From ZC4RG42 sp003242425 (GTDB lineage Bacteria; Pseudomonadota; Gammaproteobacteria; Burkholderiales; SG8-39): a DNA stretch of 64,000 nucleotides. The notes below the pieces were generated by a model. The model saw only the letters and a list, made by a program, of their open reading frames with translations, did not search any database and was not told the origin of the DNA. Made by a program: the position numbers and the translations under genes. The stretch covers positions 1 through 64,000 of the forward strand of contig CALCIE010000025.1 of NCBI GenBank assembly GCA_937907425.1. Reading direction: 5' to 3'. This document shows, piece by piece, positions 41,733-51,383 of this stretch (position 1 is the first letter of the stretch; every line of letters starts with the position of its first letter).

Positions 41733-44354
41733 TTACAGCCGTTCCTCGGCCCACTTCGCGACTGAGGCCAGCGCCGCGGGCAGGTTCTCCGGCTGCGTGC
41801 CGCCGGCCTGCGCCATATCCGGGCGCCCGCCGCCCTTGCCGCCCACCTGCTGGGCGACGAAGTTCACCAGTTCGCCTGCCTTCACCTTGGCGGTGAGATC
41901 CGGCGTCACGCCGGCCACCAGGCTGATCTTGCCGCCCTCCACCGCAGCCAACACCACCACGGCCGACTTGAGCTTGTCGCGCAGCTTGTCGAGCGTCTCG
42001 CGCAGGGTCTTCACGTCCGCGCCGTCGAGCGTGGCGGCCAGCACCTTCACGCCCTTGATGTCACGCGCCTGCTGCGCGAGCTCATCGCCCTGCGAGGCCG
42101 CCAGCTTGGACTTGAGGCGGTTGAGCTCGCGCTCCAGGCTGCGCACGTTCTCCAGCATCTGCGCGATCTTCGCCGGCAGTTCGGCAAGCGGCGCCTTGAG
42201 TTCGCTCGCCGCCTGCAGGAGCAGCGCGTGCTCGCGCTGGATGTGCGCCAGCGCCACGTCGCCGCAAACCGCCTCCACCCGGCGGATGCCCGCGGCCACG
42301 CCGCCTTCCGAGACGATCTTGAACACGCCGATGTCGCCGGTGCGCGCCACGTGCGTACCGCCGCACAGCTCGCGCGAGCTGCCGATGTCGAGCACGCGCA
42401 CCTCGTCGCCGTACTTCTCGCCGAACAGCATCACCGCGCCGGACTTCTGCGCCTCCTCGATCGGCATGATGCGCGCCTGGGTGGCGGAGTTGGCGAGGAT
42501 CTCGGCGTTGACGATCTGCTCGACGCGGCGGATCTCCTCTTCCGTCATCGGCGCGTGATGGGTGAAGTCGAAGCGCGTCTTGTCGGGGTCCACCAGCGAG
42601 CCCTTCTGCTGCACATGCGGGCCGAGCACTTCGCGCAGCGCCTTGTGCATGAGGTGGGTGGCGGAGTGATGCCGCATGGTGCGCGCCCGCGCCTCCATGT
42701 TGACGCGCGCCTGCACCTTGTCGCCGCGCCTGATTCTGCCGGTCTTCACCACGCCGTGATGGCCGAACACCTGGGCCTGGATCTTCTGCGTATCCTCGAC
42801 GGCGAAGATGCCGCTGCTCGCGCGCAGCTCGCCCTGGTCGCCCACCTGGCCGCCGGACTCGGCATAGAACGGCGTCTGGTCGAGCACGATCACGCCGAGG
42901 TCGCCTTCCAGCAGTTCCTCGACCGGCGTGCCGTCCTTGTACAGCGCCAATACGCGTCCCTCGGTCTCCAGCTTCTCGTAGCCGTGGAAGACGGTGGGCT
43001 CGCCCTCGAATTCGAGGTTCGCCGCCATCTTGAACTTGCCGGCGGCGCGCGCCTGTTCGCGCTGGCGCGCCATCGCGGCCTCGAAGCCCTGCTCGTCCAC
43101 GCGCACGCCGCGCTCGCGGCAGATGTCGGCCGTGAGGTCGAGCGGGAAACCGTAGGTGTCGTGCAGCTTGAAGGCCGTCTCGCCGTTCAGCAGTCTGGTG
43201 CCGGACTTGAGCACCTGCTCGAGCTCGGCGTCGAGGATCGCCATGCCGTTCTCGATGGTGGCGAAGAAGCGGTCCTCTTCCTGTTTGAGCACCTCCATCA
43301 CCCGCGTCTGGCTGGCAGTCAGTTCGGGATAGGCCTCGCCCATTTCCTTCACCAGATCGGGCACCAGGCGATGGAAGAAGGCTTCACGCGCGCCGAGCTT
43401 GTAGCCGTGGCGGATGGCGCGGCGGATGATCCGGCGCAGCACGTAGCCGCGCCCTTCGTTGCCGGGAATGACGCCGTCGGCGATGAGGAAGGAGCAGGCG
43501 CGGATGTGATCCGCCAATACCCGCAGCGAGGGATTGTCGAGCTCCGTCTGCCCGGTCTCGCGCGCCGCGGCCGCGACCAGGTTGCGGAACAGGTCGATCT
43601 CGTAGTTGGAGTGCACGCCCTGCAGCACCGCGGCAATGCGCTCCAGGCCCATGCCCGTGTCCACGCTCGGCTTGGGCAGCGGATGCATCACGCCCTGCTC
43701 GTCGCGGTTGTACTGCATGAACACGAGGTTCCAGATCTCGATGTAGCGGTCGCCGTCCTCCTCGGGCGAACCGGGCGGGCCGCCGGGCACTTCGGGCCCG
43801 TGGTCGTAGAAGATCTCGGTACACGGGCCGCAGGGGCCGGTGTCGCCCATCATCCAGAAGTTGTCGGAGGCGTAACGCGCGCCCTTGTTGTCGCCGATGC
43901 GCACGATGCGCTCGGCCGGCACGCCGATGTCCTTGCGCCAGATGTCGTAGGCCTCGTCGTCCTCGGCGTACACCGTCACCCACAGCCGCTCGGGCGGCAA
44001 CTGGAACTCGCGGGTGAGCAGCTCCCAGGCGTAGGCGATCGCTTCGCGCTTGAAGTAGTCGCCGAAGCTGAAGTTGCCCAGCATTTCGAAGAAGGTGTGG
44101 TGCCGGGCGGTGTAGCCGACGTTCTCGAGGTCGTTGTGCTTGCCGCCCGCGCGCACGCACTTCTGCGCCGTGGCCGCACGGTTGTACGGGCGTTTGTCGA
44201 AGCCCAGGAAGACATCCTTGAACTGGTTCATGCCCGCGTTGGTGAACAGCAGCGTCGGGTCGTCGTGCGGCACGAGCGAGCTGGACGGAACGATCTGATG
44301 CCCTTTGGCGGCGAAGAACTGGAGAAACTTGCTGCGGATGTCTGCCGACTTCAT
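41733..44354 (-). CDS. alaS: alanine--tRNA ligase
   Basis: 873 residues, normal full length. Class II catalytic core at the N-terminus (IRSKFLQFFAAKGH; LLFTNAGMNQFKD; VDTGMGLERIAAVLQG), a tRNA-recognition region, an editing domain with zinc-binding HHSATHLMH and CGGTHV, and the C-terminal C-Ala domain ending GGGRPDMAQAGG. The ATG at 44354 starts the conserved MKSADIRSKF; the longer ORF is an artefact. It lies 82 bases after egtB. Confidence 0.98.
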   Translation of the reverse strand: MKSADIRSKFLQFFAAKGHQIVPSSSLVPHDDPTLLFTNAGMNQFKDVFLGFDKRPYNRAATAQKCVRAGGKHNDLENVGYTARHHTFFEMLGNFSFGDYFKREAIAYAWELLTREFQLPPERLWVTVYAEDDEAYDIWRKDIGVPAERIVRIGDNKGARYASDNFWMMGDTGPCGPCTEIFYDHGPEVPGGPPGSPEEDGDRYIEIWNLVFMQYNRDEQGVMHPLPKPSVDTGMGLERIAAVLQGVHSNYEIDLFRNLVAAAARETGQTELDNPSLRVLADHIRACSFLIADGVIPGNEGRGYVLRRIIRRAIRHGYKLGAREAFFHRLVPDLVKEMGEAYPELTASQTRVMEVLKQEEDRFFATIENGMAILDAELEQVLKSGTRLLNGETAFKLHDTYGFPLDLTADICRERGVRVDEQGFEAAMARQREQARAAGKFKMAANLEFEGEPTVFHGYEKLETEGRVLALYKDGTPVEELLEGDLGVIVLDQTPFYAESGGQVGDQGELRASSGIFAVEDTQKIQAQVFGHHGVVKTGRIRRGDKVQARVNMEARARTMRHHSATHLMHKALREVLGPHVQQKGSLVDPDKTRFDFTHHAPMTEEEIRRVEQIVNAEILANSATQARIMPIEEAQKSGAVMLFGEKYGDEVRVLDIGSSRELCGGTHVARTGDIGVFKIVSEGGVAAGIRRVEAVCGDVALAHIQREHALLLQAASELKAPLAELPAKIAQMLENVRSLERELNRLKSKLAASQGDELAQQARDIKGVKVLAATLDGADVKTLRETLDKLRDKLKSAVVVLAAVEGGKISLVAGVTPDLTAKVKAGELVNFVAQQVGGKGGGRPDMAQAGGTQPENLPAALASVAKWAEERL

Positions 44355-44436
44355 GGAATACGCGCCTTGGCGCCTATGCAAATGTTTGAAAGCCGGACAT
44401 TTTCGCCGGAATGGCAGGCCGGCGCAAATCAGGCTG

Positions 44437-45702
44437 TCAGAGGTCGCGGACCAGGCGGATGCCGCTGAACTGCCAGCGCGCCTCGGGCGGGAAGAAGTTG
44501 CGGTAGGTCGGACGGATGTGCGAGGCAGGCGTCGCGCAGGAACCGCCGCGCAGGACCTGCTGGCTGCACATGAACTTGCCGTTGTATTCGCCCAGCGCCC
44601 CCGGTGCCGGCCGGTAGCCGGGATAGGGCGCGTAGGCGCTGGCGGTCCATTCCCAGACGTCGCCGTAGAGCTGGGCCATGGCGCCATCCGGCGCCTGTGC
44701 CGGACGCGGATGCAGCGCGCCCGAGTCGAGGAAGTTGCCGTCGATCGGTGCCTGCCGCGCCGCGTGCTCCCACTCGTATTCCGTCGGCAGGCGCGCCCCG
44801 GCGTAGCGCGCGTAGGCGTCGGCCTCGTAATAGCTCACGTGGCAGACGGGTTCTTCCGGCTGCACGGGCCGCAGGCCGTGCAGGGTGTGCGTCATCCAGA
44901 CACCGTCGCGCTTTTCCCAGTAGAGCGGCGCGCGCCAGCCCTGTGCCTGCACGGCGTCCCAGCCGGCCGACAGCCACAGCGTCGGCCGCTCGTAGCCTCC
45001 GTCCTCCATGAAAGCCAGGAACTCGGCGTTGGTGACGGGGCGCGAAGCGAGGCTGAAAGGCCGCAGGAAAGCGCGGTGGCGCGGGCCTTCGTTGTCGAAG
45101 GCAAAGCCCTCACCCGCATGCCCGAAGGCGTACAGCCCGCCCTCGTAGTCGTGCCAGCGCAGTGCGGGCGCCGGGCGCCGCAAGGCCTCCGCGCCCGGCT
45201 CGCGATAAGCGGGACGCAGCGGATTGCAGCCGAAAAGATGCTTGATGTCGGTGAGCAGCAGCTCCTGATGCTGCTGTTCGTGATGCAGGCCGAGCTCGAC
45301 GATCGCCGCAAGTTCCGGTTCCAGGCCGCGCGCGAGCAGCGCATCCATGTGCGCATCGACGACGCGGCGGTAGTCGAGAATCTGCCGCCGGCCCGGGCGC
45401 GTCAGCAGCCCGCGGCGCGGCCGCGCGTGCTGCGCGCCCACCGACTGGTAGTAGGAGTTGTAGAGCACCCGGTAGGCCGGATCGTAGAGGCGATAGCCGG
45501 GCTGGCGCTCCAGCACGAAGGTTTCGAAGAACCAGGTGGTGTGCGCGAGATGCCATTTGGCGGGGCTGCAATCGGGCATCGACTGCACGGCACAATCCTC
45601 GTCCGTGAGCGGCGCGGCGAGCTCGACGGTGGTACCGCGCACGGCGTGAAAGCGTTCCCGCAGCGTCTCCCGGTCTGTGATCGATGGTGCGACGGCGGCC
45701 AT
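44437..45702 (-). CDS. egtB: ergothioneine biosynthesis protein EgtB (sulfoxide synthase)
   Basis: 421 residues. N-terminal DinB-like domain with the iron-binding HHEQQHQE motif plus an upstream His (KWHLAHTTWFFE), and a C-terminal formylglycine-generating-enzyme fold (RPVTNAEFLAFMEDGGY; RLPTEYEWEHAAR; VWEWTASAYAPYPGY; VLRGGSCATP). It is a non-heme iron enzyme that joins a thiol to hercynine in ergothioneine synthesis. The histidine methyltransferase EgtD is not in the window. A strong GAGGAGGG overlaps the stop codon of the preceding lipoprotein gene, so they are coupled. Confidence 0.95.
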   Translation of the reverse strand: MAAVAPSITDRETLRERFHAVRGTTVELAAPLTDEDCAVQSMPDCSPAKWHLAHTTWFFETFVLERQPGYRLYDPAYRVLYNSYYQSVGAQHARPRRGLLTRPGRRQILDYRRVVDAHMDALLARGLEPELAAIVELGLHHEQQHQELLLTDIKHLFGCNPLRPAYREPGAEALRRPAPALRWHDYEGGLYAFGHAGEGFAFDNEGPRHRAFLRPFSLASRPVTNAEFLAFMEDGGYERPTLWLSAGWDAVQAQGWRAPLYWEKRDGVWMTHTLHGLRPVQPEEPVCHVSYYEADAYARYAGARLPTEYEWEHAARQAPIDGNFLDSGALHPRPAQAPDGAMAQLYGDVWEWTASAYAPYPGYRPAPGALGEYNGKFMCSQQVLRGGSCATPASHIRPTYRNFFPPEARWQFSGIRLVRDL

Positions 45703-45711
45703 GCGCCCTCC

Positions 45712-46059
45712 TCATAAGCGTTCGATTTCGCGCACGCGCAGGCCGAAGGCCCTCCCCTCGACGATCGCCGCGCTCTCGACCACGCCGCGCAACGCGACGC
45801 GCGTGCCTTCGGCGGGCAGCGGACCGGCGGTGATGACGAGCAGATCCTGTCCGCCCTGCTCGATGAGGAAGGTGCGCAGGTCCACGAAGGGCATCTTGGT
45901 CGTGGCGCGCACCACGCCCCGGATTTTCACTTCCTGGCCTTCGTAGCGGCCCGGCGCGGCGCGGATGTCGGCAATCGAGGTGTAACCGCCGAGCTGCTCG
46001 CAGGCGGCCAGCGCCAATGCGCAAACGATGAGGAGTTTTTTTGCAAGGCGGGTGCCCAT
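45712..46059 (-). CDS. small lipoprotein with OB-fold-like domain
   Basis: 115 residues. Lipoprotein signal LLIVCALALAAC (Cys near residue 19), then a compact domain (SIADIRAAPGRYEGQEVKIRG; VVITAGPLP-like LLVITAGPLPAEGTRVALRG) that looks like the bacterial OB-fold/tRNA_anti-like group. No function can be assigned. I start at ATG 46059, with GGAG upstream. It lies between recX (48-base gap) and egtB (9 bases between stop and start). Confidence 0.75.
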   Translation of the reverse strand: MGTRLAKKLLIVCALALAACEQLGGYTSIADIRAAPGRYEGQEVKIRGVVRATTKMPFVDLRTFLIEQGGQDLLVITAGPLPAEGTRVALRGVVESAAIVEGRAFGLRVREIERL

Positions 46060-46107
46060 GGCAGGCTCCGGAAAGGCCATCGCCCGCCTGCGGGCAAGAA
46101 GCGTGCG

Positions 46108-46551
46108 CTAGTCGTCGGCGGCGCCGCGCAGCACGGCGCGGATCGTCTCGCTGTCGAAACCGCGCGCGGCGAGGAAACGCATCTGCCTGGCGCGGGCTTC
46201 GGGCGTGTCGGGCAGTACGCCGAAGCGCTTCTGCCAGGCTTCCCGCGCGCGCGTCACTTCGCTGGCGCGCATTTCGCCGGCGACGCGCCGCACGATGTCT
46301 TCGGCCACGCCCTGGCGGCGCAGCTCATGCTCGATGCGGGCGGTGCCGTACTTGCGCGCCAGGGTATGGGCGCGCGCTTCGGCGTAGCGTTCGTCGCACA
46401 GGAGCTTGCGGGCGGCGAGCTCGTCGAGCAGGGCGTCGAGGTCGTCCCCTTCCTCGACATGCGGCGCGAGCTTGCGCGCCAGCTCCGCCCGGCTGTGTTC
46501 GCGCCGGGCAAGCAGGTTCACGACGCGTTCGCGCAGGCCGAGTTTCTTCAT
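46108..46551 (-). CDS. recX: regulatory protein RecX
   Basis: 147 residues made of three-helix repeats (LLARREHSRAELARKLAPH; DERYAEARAHTLARKYGTARIEHELRRQG; KRFGVLPDTPEARARQMRFLAARGFD). RecX binds RecA filaments and limits strand exchange. It lies 59 bases after recA, separated by a perfect palindrome that could attenuate transcription, as known for recA-recX in enterobacteria. Confidence 0.93.
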   Translation of the reverse strand: MKKLGLRERVVNLLARREHSRAELARKLAPHVEEGDDLDALLDELAARKLLCDERYAEARAHTLARKYGTARIEHELRRQGVAEDIVRRVAGEMRASEVTRAREAWQKRFGVLPDTPEARARQMRFLAARGFDSETIRAVLRGAADD

Positions 46552-46566
46552 CTACCGAACGGACAA

Positions 46567-46590
46567 CGGGGGCAACGCGCGTTGCCCCCG
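46567..46590 (-). terminator. recA-recX intercistronic hairpin (attenuator)
   Basis: A perfect 24-base palindrome, CGGGGGCAACGC followed by its complement, between the recA stop and the recX start. It has no T-run, so partial rather than complete termination is expected; in E. coli a hairpin in this position lowers recX expression. Confidence 0.65.
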
Positions 46591-46610
46591 GGCGGATCGC
46601 CGAAGGCCGG

Positions 46611-47663
<1,053 letters not shown>

Positions 47664-47792
47664 GGTATTCTCCCATGATCAAGCGTCCGAACAAGGGGCT
47701 CGCGCCCCGCGCTTTCCGGCAACCGCGGCAGCCCGCGCTTTCCCGACGGCGTCAGTGTGCGGGGGCTGCTGGCTCAGGGGATGAGCCGGCAC

Positions 47793-47798
47793 ATCATA
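47793..47798 (-). promoter_or_regulatory. recA -10 element
   Basis: TATGAT on the minus strand, with the LexA box covering its -35 region; start of transcription near 47786 gives a leader of about 120 bases. Confidence 0.6.
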
Positions 47799-47807
47799 GC
47801 ACGAGCC

Positions 47808-47823
47808 CTGTAAGTTTATACAG
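47808..47823. promoter_or_regulatory. LexA (SOS) box upstream of recA
   Basis: CTGTAAGTTTATACAG, a perfect CTGT-N8-ACAG LexA site with an AT-rich core. It overlaps the -35 region of the recA promoter, so LexA binding would block initiation. Confidence 0.9.
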
Positions 47824-47852
47824 GCCTCGTTTTACCCCGATGTTGTGGACAC

Positions 47853-48941
47853 TCAGGCCGCCAGCCGGACGGGCATGCGGCGCGGCCCGAACGCGCCCTC
47901 GAAGCGCTGGAAGCGCCCGGGCAGGGCCGTGCCGCAGGCTGTGCAGCGTCCCTCGTCGTCGAGACGGTAGGCGAGGATGCGGTACCAGTCGCGCACGATC
48001 ACGGGCGTCTGGCAGCCCGGGCAGCGGGTGGTGCCGCCCTCCGGGTCGTGCACGTTGCCGGTGTAGACGTAGTTGAGACCGCGGTCCAGCGCGATGCGCC
48101 GCGCGCGCGCCAGCGTGGCAGCGGGCGTGGACGGGAGGTCGTTCAGCTTGTAGTCGGGATGGAAGGCGGTGAAATGCAGCGGCACGTCCGGCCCCAGCTC
48201 GCGCTCGATCCAGGCGCACATGGCTTCGAGCTCCGCGTCCGAATCGTTTCTGCCCGGGATGAGCAGCGTGGTGATTTCGAACCACACTTCGGTCTCGTGC
48301 TTGAGATAGACCAGGGTGTCGAGCACCGGCTGCAGATGCGCGCCGCAGAGCTTGAAGTAGAAGGCGTCGGTGAAGGCCTTGAGATCGACGTTGGCCGCGT
48401 CCATCTTGGCGTAGAACTCGCGCCGCGCCTGCGGTCCGATGTAGCCGGCCGTCACCGCCACGGCCTTGATGCCGCGCTCGCGGCAGGCGTCGGCGCAGTC
48501 CATGGCGTACTCGGCGAAGATCACCGGATCGTTGTAGGTGAAGGCCACGCTCTTGCAGCCCAGTTCCTCGGCCGCGCGCGCGATCGCCTCGGGCGAGGCC
48601 TGATCCATCAGCCGGTCCATTTCGCGCGACTTGCTGATGTCCCAGTTCTGGCAGAACTTGCAGGCCAGGTTGCAGCCCGCCGTGCCGAAGGACAGGATCG
48701 GCGTGCCGGGATAGAAGTGGTTAAGCGGCTTCTTCTCCACCGGATCGACGCAGAAACCGGAGGAACGGCCGTAAGTCGTCAGCACCATGCGGTCGCCTAT
48801 GCGCTGTCGCACGAAACAGGCGCCGCGCTGACCCTCGTGCAGCTTGCAGTCGCGCGGACAAAGGTCGCACTGGATGCGGCCGTCGTCCAGCCTGTGCCAC
48901 CAGCGGGCGGGAAAAGCTTCGGTCGATGCAGTCATGCCCAT
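47853..48941 (-). CDS. amrS: AmmeMemoRadiSam system radical SAM enzyme
   Basis: 362 residues. Radical SAM cluster motif CNLACKFC (near residue 90) in a PFL-activase-like barrel; N-terminal CDLCPRDCKLHEGQRGAC supplies extra cysteines, and the C-terminus has a CPGC/CTAC zinc-ribbon pair. AmrS enzymes always occur with AMMECR1 and MEMO homologues, and their reaction is not established. It is the last of amrB-amrA-amrS (13-base gap). The ATG is at 48941; a second ATG two codons later is possible. Confidence 0.93.
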   Translation of the reverse strand: MGMTASTEAFPARWWHRLDDGRIQCDLCPRDCKLHEGQRGACFVRQRIGDRMVLTTYGRSSGFCVDPVEKKPLNHFYPGTPILSFGTAGCNLACKFCQNWDISKSREMDRLMDQASPEAIARAAEELGCKSVAFTYNDPVIFAEYAMDCADACRERGIKAVAVTAGYIGPQARREFYAKMDAANVDLKAFTDAFYFKLCGAHLQPVLDTLVYLKHETEVWFEITTLLIPGRNDSDAELEAMCAWIERELGPDVPLHFTAFHPDYKLNDLPSTPAATLARARRIALDRGLNYVYTGNVHDPEGGTTRCPGCQTPVIVRDWYRILAYRLDDEGRCTACGTALPGRFQRFEGAFGPRRMPVRLAA

Positions 48942-48954
48942 GCAGACCGGCGCC

Positions 48955-49524
48955 TCAGGACTTCGTTCCCGCCGCGGCGAAATCGGCCTCGCGCCACTTG
49001 CGCACGGTGTAGCGCCGCACCGTGCAGGCGCGCAGCGGCAGGTCCTGCAGCCCCGCCTTGCGCTGCAACTGCGCCATGAATTCCATCGGATCGGGCAACT
49101 GCTCCCACACCTGCGGCAGAAAGGTCGCGCGCCGCGGACCGGCGGACAGGATCACGCCGTCCACGCCGGGGCGCAGCCGCTCGTACAGCTCCTCCTCGTC
49201 CGCGAACAACAGCGGCTCCGAAGACGAAAGCAACGAGACTTCGATATCGACCGACTCGTATTCCTCGGCCGTGAGCGGCTCGAAACGCGGATCGCGCAAA
49301 GCGCACGCGCGAGCGTTCTCCACCACATCCTCCGCGAGCGGCCGCCAGGCTTCGAGAGTACCGATGCAACCGCGCAGGGCACCCTCGCGCATCAGCGTTA
49401 CGAAGCTCGCGCCGGGCGCCTGCAGCCAGTCTTCGCGCGGAATGCGCACCTCGGGTCCGCCCACCGCGGCATGCACACCCGCGCGGGCGAGCCTGAGCAG
49501 TGTCAGCCCCTGTTCGGACGTCAT
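48955..49524 (-). CDS. amrA: AmmeMemoRadiSam system protein A (AMMECR1)
   Basis: 189 residues with an AMMECR1 domain. The invariant LRGCIGTLEAWRPLAEDVVEN holds a conserved cysteine, followed by DPRFEPLTAEEYESVDIEVSLLS. The eukaryotic homologue AMMECR1 is linked to a contiguous gene deletion syndrome, but its biochemistry is unresolved. It overlaps amrB by four bases (ATGA) and precedes amrS. Confidence 0.93.
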   Translation of the reverse strand: MTSEQGLTLLRLARAGVHAAVGGPEVRIPREDWLQAPGASFVTLMREGALRGCIGTLEAWRPLAEDVVENARACALRDPRFEPLTAEEYESVDIEVSLLSSSEPLLFADEEELYERLRPGVDGVILSAGPRRATFLPQVWEQLPDPMEFMAQLQRKAGLQDLPLRACTVRRYTVRKWREADFAAAGTKS

Positions 49525-50324
49525 GCCACCGCTCCAGCCTCGCGGAACGCGAAGGCGGCATAGCCCACCACCCGGCGGCGGTCGCCCGCCGTATCGCCGG
49601 AATTGCGCAGATCGAGCAGTTCAGGCTTCATGCCGCGGCGCCGCGCCTCGAGCAGCAGCCCGGCGACGGGCGTGGCGCCGCAGGCCTGTTCGTGATCGAT
49701 CCGCGAATCCAGCGCGAGAATGGACCGGCAGGTGTGGGCATCGATCGCCTGCGCTTCCTCGTAAGGGTGGTAGTGCGAGAGATCGGAGCTCACCACGATC
49801 AGCGTTTCCTCGCCGCCCCACAGCCGCTCGAGCACTTCCGCGACTTCCTCCGGCGAGGCATCGCCGACTGCGAGCGGCACGACCGCGAAGTCGCCCAGCA
49901 CTGTCTGCAGGAAAGGCAGCTGCACTTCCAGCGCGTGTTCCTGCGCGTGCGCGAGCGGCGAGGTCAGCACCTGCGGCAGGTCTTCGATCGCCCGCACGCC
50001 TTCCGCATCCACCGGCACAGCGCCGAGCGGCGTTTGCAGCGCCGCCGCGCCGGGCAGCGCAAGACCGCGCACCCGCACACGGTGACAAGGCCCGAGCAGC
50101 ACCACGCGGCGCACCTTGCCGCGCGCCGGCCGCAGTTGGGCGTAGGCGCGCGCGGCGATGGGACCCGAATAGACGTAGCCCGCATGCGGGGCGATGACGG
50201 CCTTGGGCCAGGTCGGCGACGCAGGCGTTTCAACCTCCGCCATGAGCGCGCGCAGCGTTTCGGTCAGCACTTCGGGTGCGGCGGGATAGAACAGCCCTGC
50301 CACTGCGGCGGGTCGGATGTTCAT
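49521..50324 (-). CDS. amrB: AmmeMemoRadiSam system protein B (MEMO1 homologue)
   Basis: 267 residues of the MEMO family, related to extradiol dioxygenases. VIAPHAGYVYSGPIAARAY, LLGPCHRVRVRGLALPG, SSDLSHYHPYEEAQAID and EQACGATPV supply the conserved His/Cys metal-site residues. Human MEMO1 binds iron or copper; the bacterial role is unknown. The ATG at 50324 is used (GGAGGAAG upstream), not the longer ORF. It sits 61 bases after pncC, at the head of the amr triad. Confidence 0.93.
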   Translation of the reverse strand: MNIRPAAVAGLFYPAAPEVLTETLRALMAEVETPASPTWPKAVIAPHAGYVYSGPIAARAYAQLRPARGKVRRVVLLGPCHRVRVRGLALPGAAALQTPLGAVPVDAEGVRAIEDLPQVLTSPLAHAQEHALEVQLPFLQTVLGDFAVVPLAVGDASPEEVAEVLERLWGGEETLIVVSSDLSHYHPYEEAQAIDAHTCRSILALDSRIDHEQACGATPVAGLLLEARRRGMKPELLDLRNSGDTAGDRRRVVGYAAFAFREAGAVA

Positions 50325-50385
50325 CTTCGCGGCTTCCTCCAGACGCGATCGGATAAACAAGGGACCCCCGGCGCAATGCCGAAGT

Positions 50386-50874
50386 TCAGCCTTCCAGCAG
50401 ATCGAGCACGCCCTGCAGCGCCGTTTCGATCGAACGCCTGCGCACTTCGGCCCGGTCGCCGGGGAAGTGGCGGGTGGCGGTCAGGGTCTCGCCGTCCGCG
50501 CGTGCCCAGCCGAAGCACACCATGCCGACCGGTTTCTGCGGCGTTCCGCCGCCGGGGCCTGCGATGCCCGTCACCGACAGCGCGACCTGGGCGCGGCTAT
50601 GGGCGAGCGCGCCTTCGGCCATGGCGCGCGCAGTCTGCTCGCTCACCGCACCGTATTGCGCCAGCGTATCGGCCGGTACGCCGAGCACCTCCCGCTTGGC
50701 CTCGTTGGAATAGGTGACGAAGCCGCGCTCGAACCAGTTCGAGCTGCCGGCGATGGCCGTCAGCGTATAGGCGATACCGCCGCCCGTGCAGGACTCCGCG
50801 GCGGCGAGCATCAGGCCGCGCGCCTCCAGGGCCTCTCCGACCCGGCGGGCGAGCGCTTCCAGATCCGTTCCCAT
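50386..50874 (-). CDS. pncC: nicotinamide-nucleotide amidohydrolase PncC (CinA C-terminal family)
   Basis: 162 residues: only the CinA C-terminal deamidase domain, without the N-terminal MoaB-like domain. AAAESCTGGGIAYTLTAIAGSSNWFERGFVTYSNEAK and SVTGIAGPGGGTPQKPVGMV carry the catalytic Ser and substrate loop. It hydrolyses NMN to nicotinate mononucleotide in pyridine nucleotide salvage. The ATG at 50874 is two bases after the pgpA stop. Confidence 0.93.
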   Translation of the reverse strand: MGTDLEALARRVGEALEARGLMLAAAESCTGGGIAYTLTAIAGSSNWFERGFVTYSNEAKREVLGVPADTLAQYGAVSEQTARAMAEGALAHSRAQVALSVTGIAGPGGGTPQKPVGMVCFGWARADGETLTATRHFPGDRAEVRRRSIETALQGVLDLLEG

Positions 50875-50876
50875 GT

Positions 50877-51383
50877 TCAGAACAAGACCGTGGCGAGCGC
50901 CAGCACCAGCAGCGTGAAGAAGGCGGCGCCCAGATCGTCGAGCATCACACCGATCCCTCCCTCGAAGCGCTTCTCGAGCCAGCGCAGCGGCGCCGGCTTG
51001 AGCACGTCGAACAGCCGGAACAGTACGAATGCGGCCGTCTGCGCCTGCCAGGTCGTGGGAAGAAAGGTCAGCACCGCGAGGAAGGCGACGATCTCGTCCC
51101 AGGTCATGCAGCCGTGGTCGGCGACGCCCAGATCGCGGCCGGTCCGGTCGCAGGCCCAGATGCCTGTGGAAAACAGCAGCACGCAAAGCGCCAGCACTTC
51201 CAGCGGACTGAAGTGCTGCAGCAGTACGGCGTAGAACGGGATGGCCAGCAGCGTGCCGACCGTGCCGGGCGCAACCGGAGACAGGCCGGTACCGAAGCCC
51301 ATGGCGAGCAGATGCGCCGGATGCGCGAGCATGAATGCCGGCGTGGGACGCACGCCTTCAGGACGCGAAGTGGTCGAAACCAT
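50877..51383 (-). CDS. pgpA: phosphatidylglycerophosphatase A
   Basis: 168-residue membrane protein. GTGLSPVAPGTVGTL, CMTWDEIVAF, LFRLFDVLKPAPLRWLE and GGIGVMLDDLGAA are the PgpA motifs. It dephosphorylates phosphatidylglycerophosphate to phosphatidylglycerol. It overlaps the end of thiL by 26 bases, the standard thiL-pgpA arrangement of proteobacteria. Confidence 0.95.
   Translation of the reverse strand: MVSTTSRPEGVRPTPAFMLAHPAHLLAMGFGTGLSPVAPGTVGTLLAIPFYAVLLQHFSPLEVLALCVLLFSTGIWACDRTGRDLGVADHGCMTWDEIVAFLAVLTFLPTTWQAQTAAFVLFRLFDVLKPAPLRWLEKRFEGGIGVMLDDLGAAFFTLLVLALATVLF

Noticed and set aside
41733..44687. Extended alaS reading of 984 residues
   Set aside because: The extra 111 residues overlap egtB on the same strand in another frame and are not part of AlaS.
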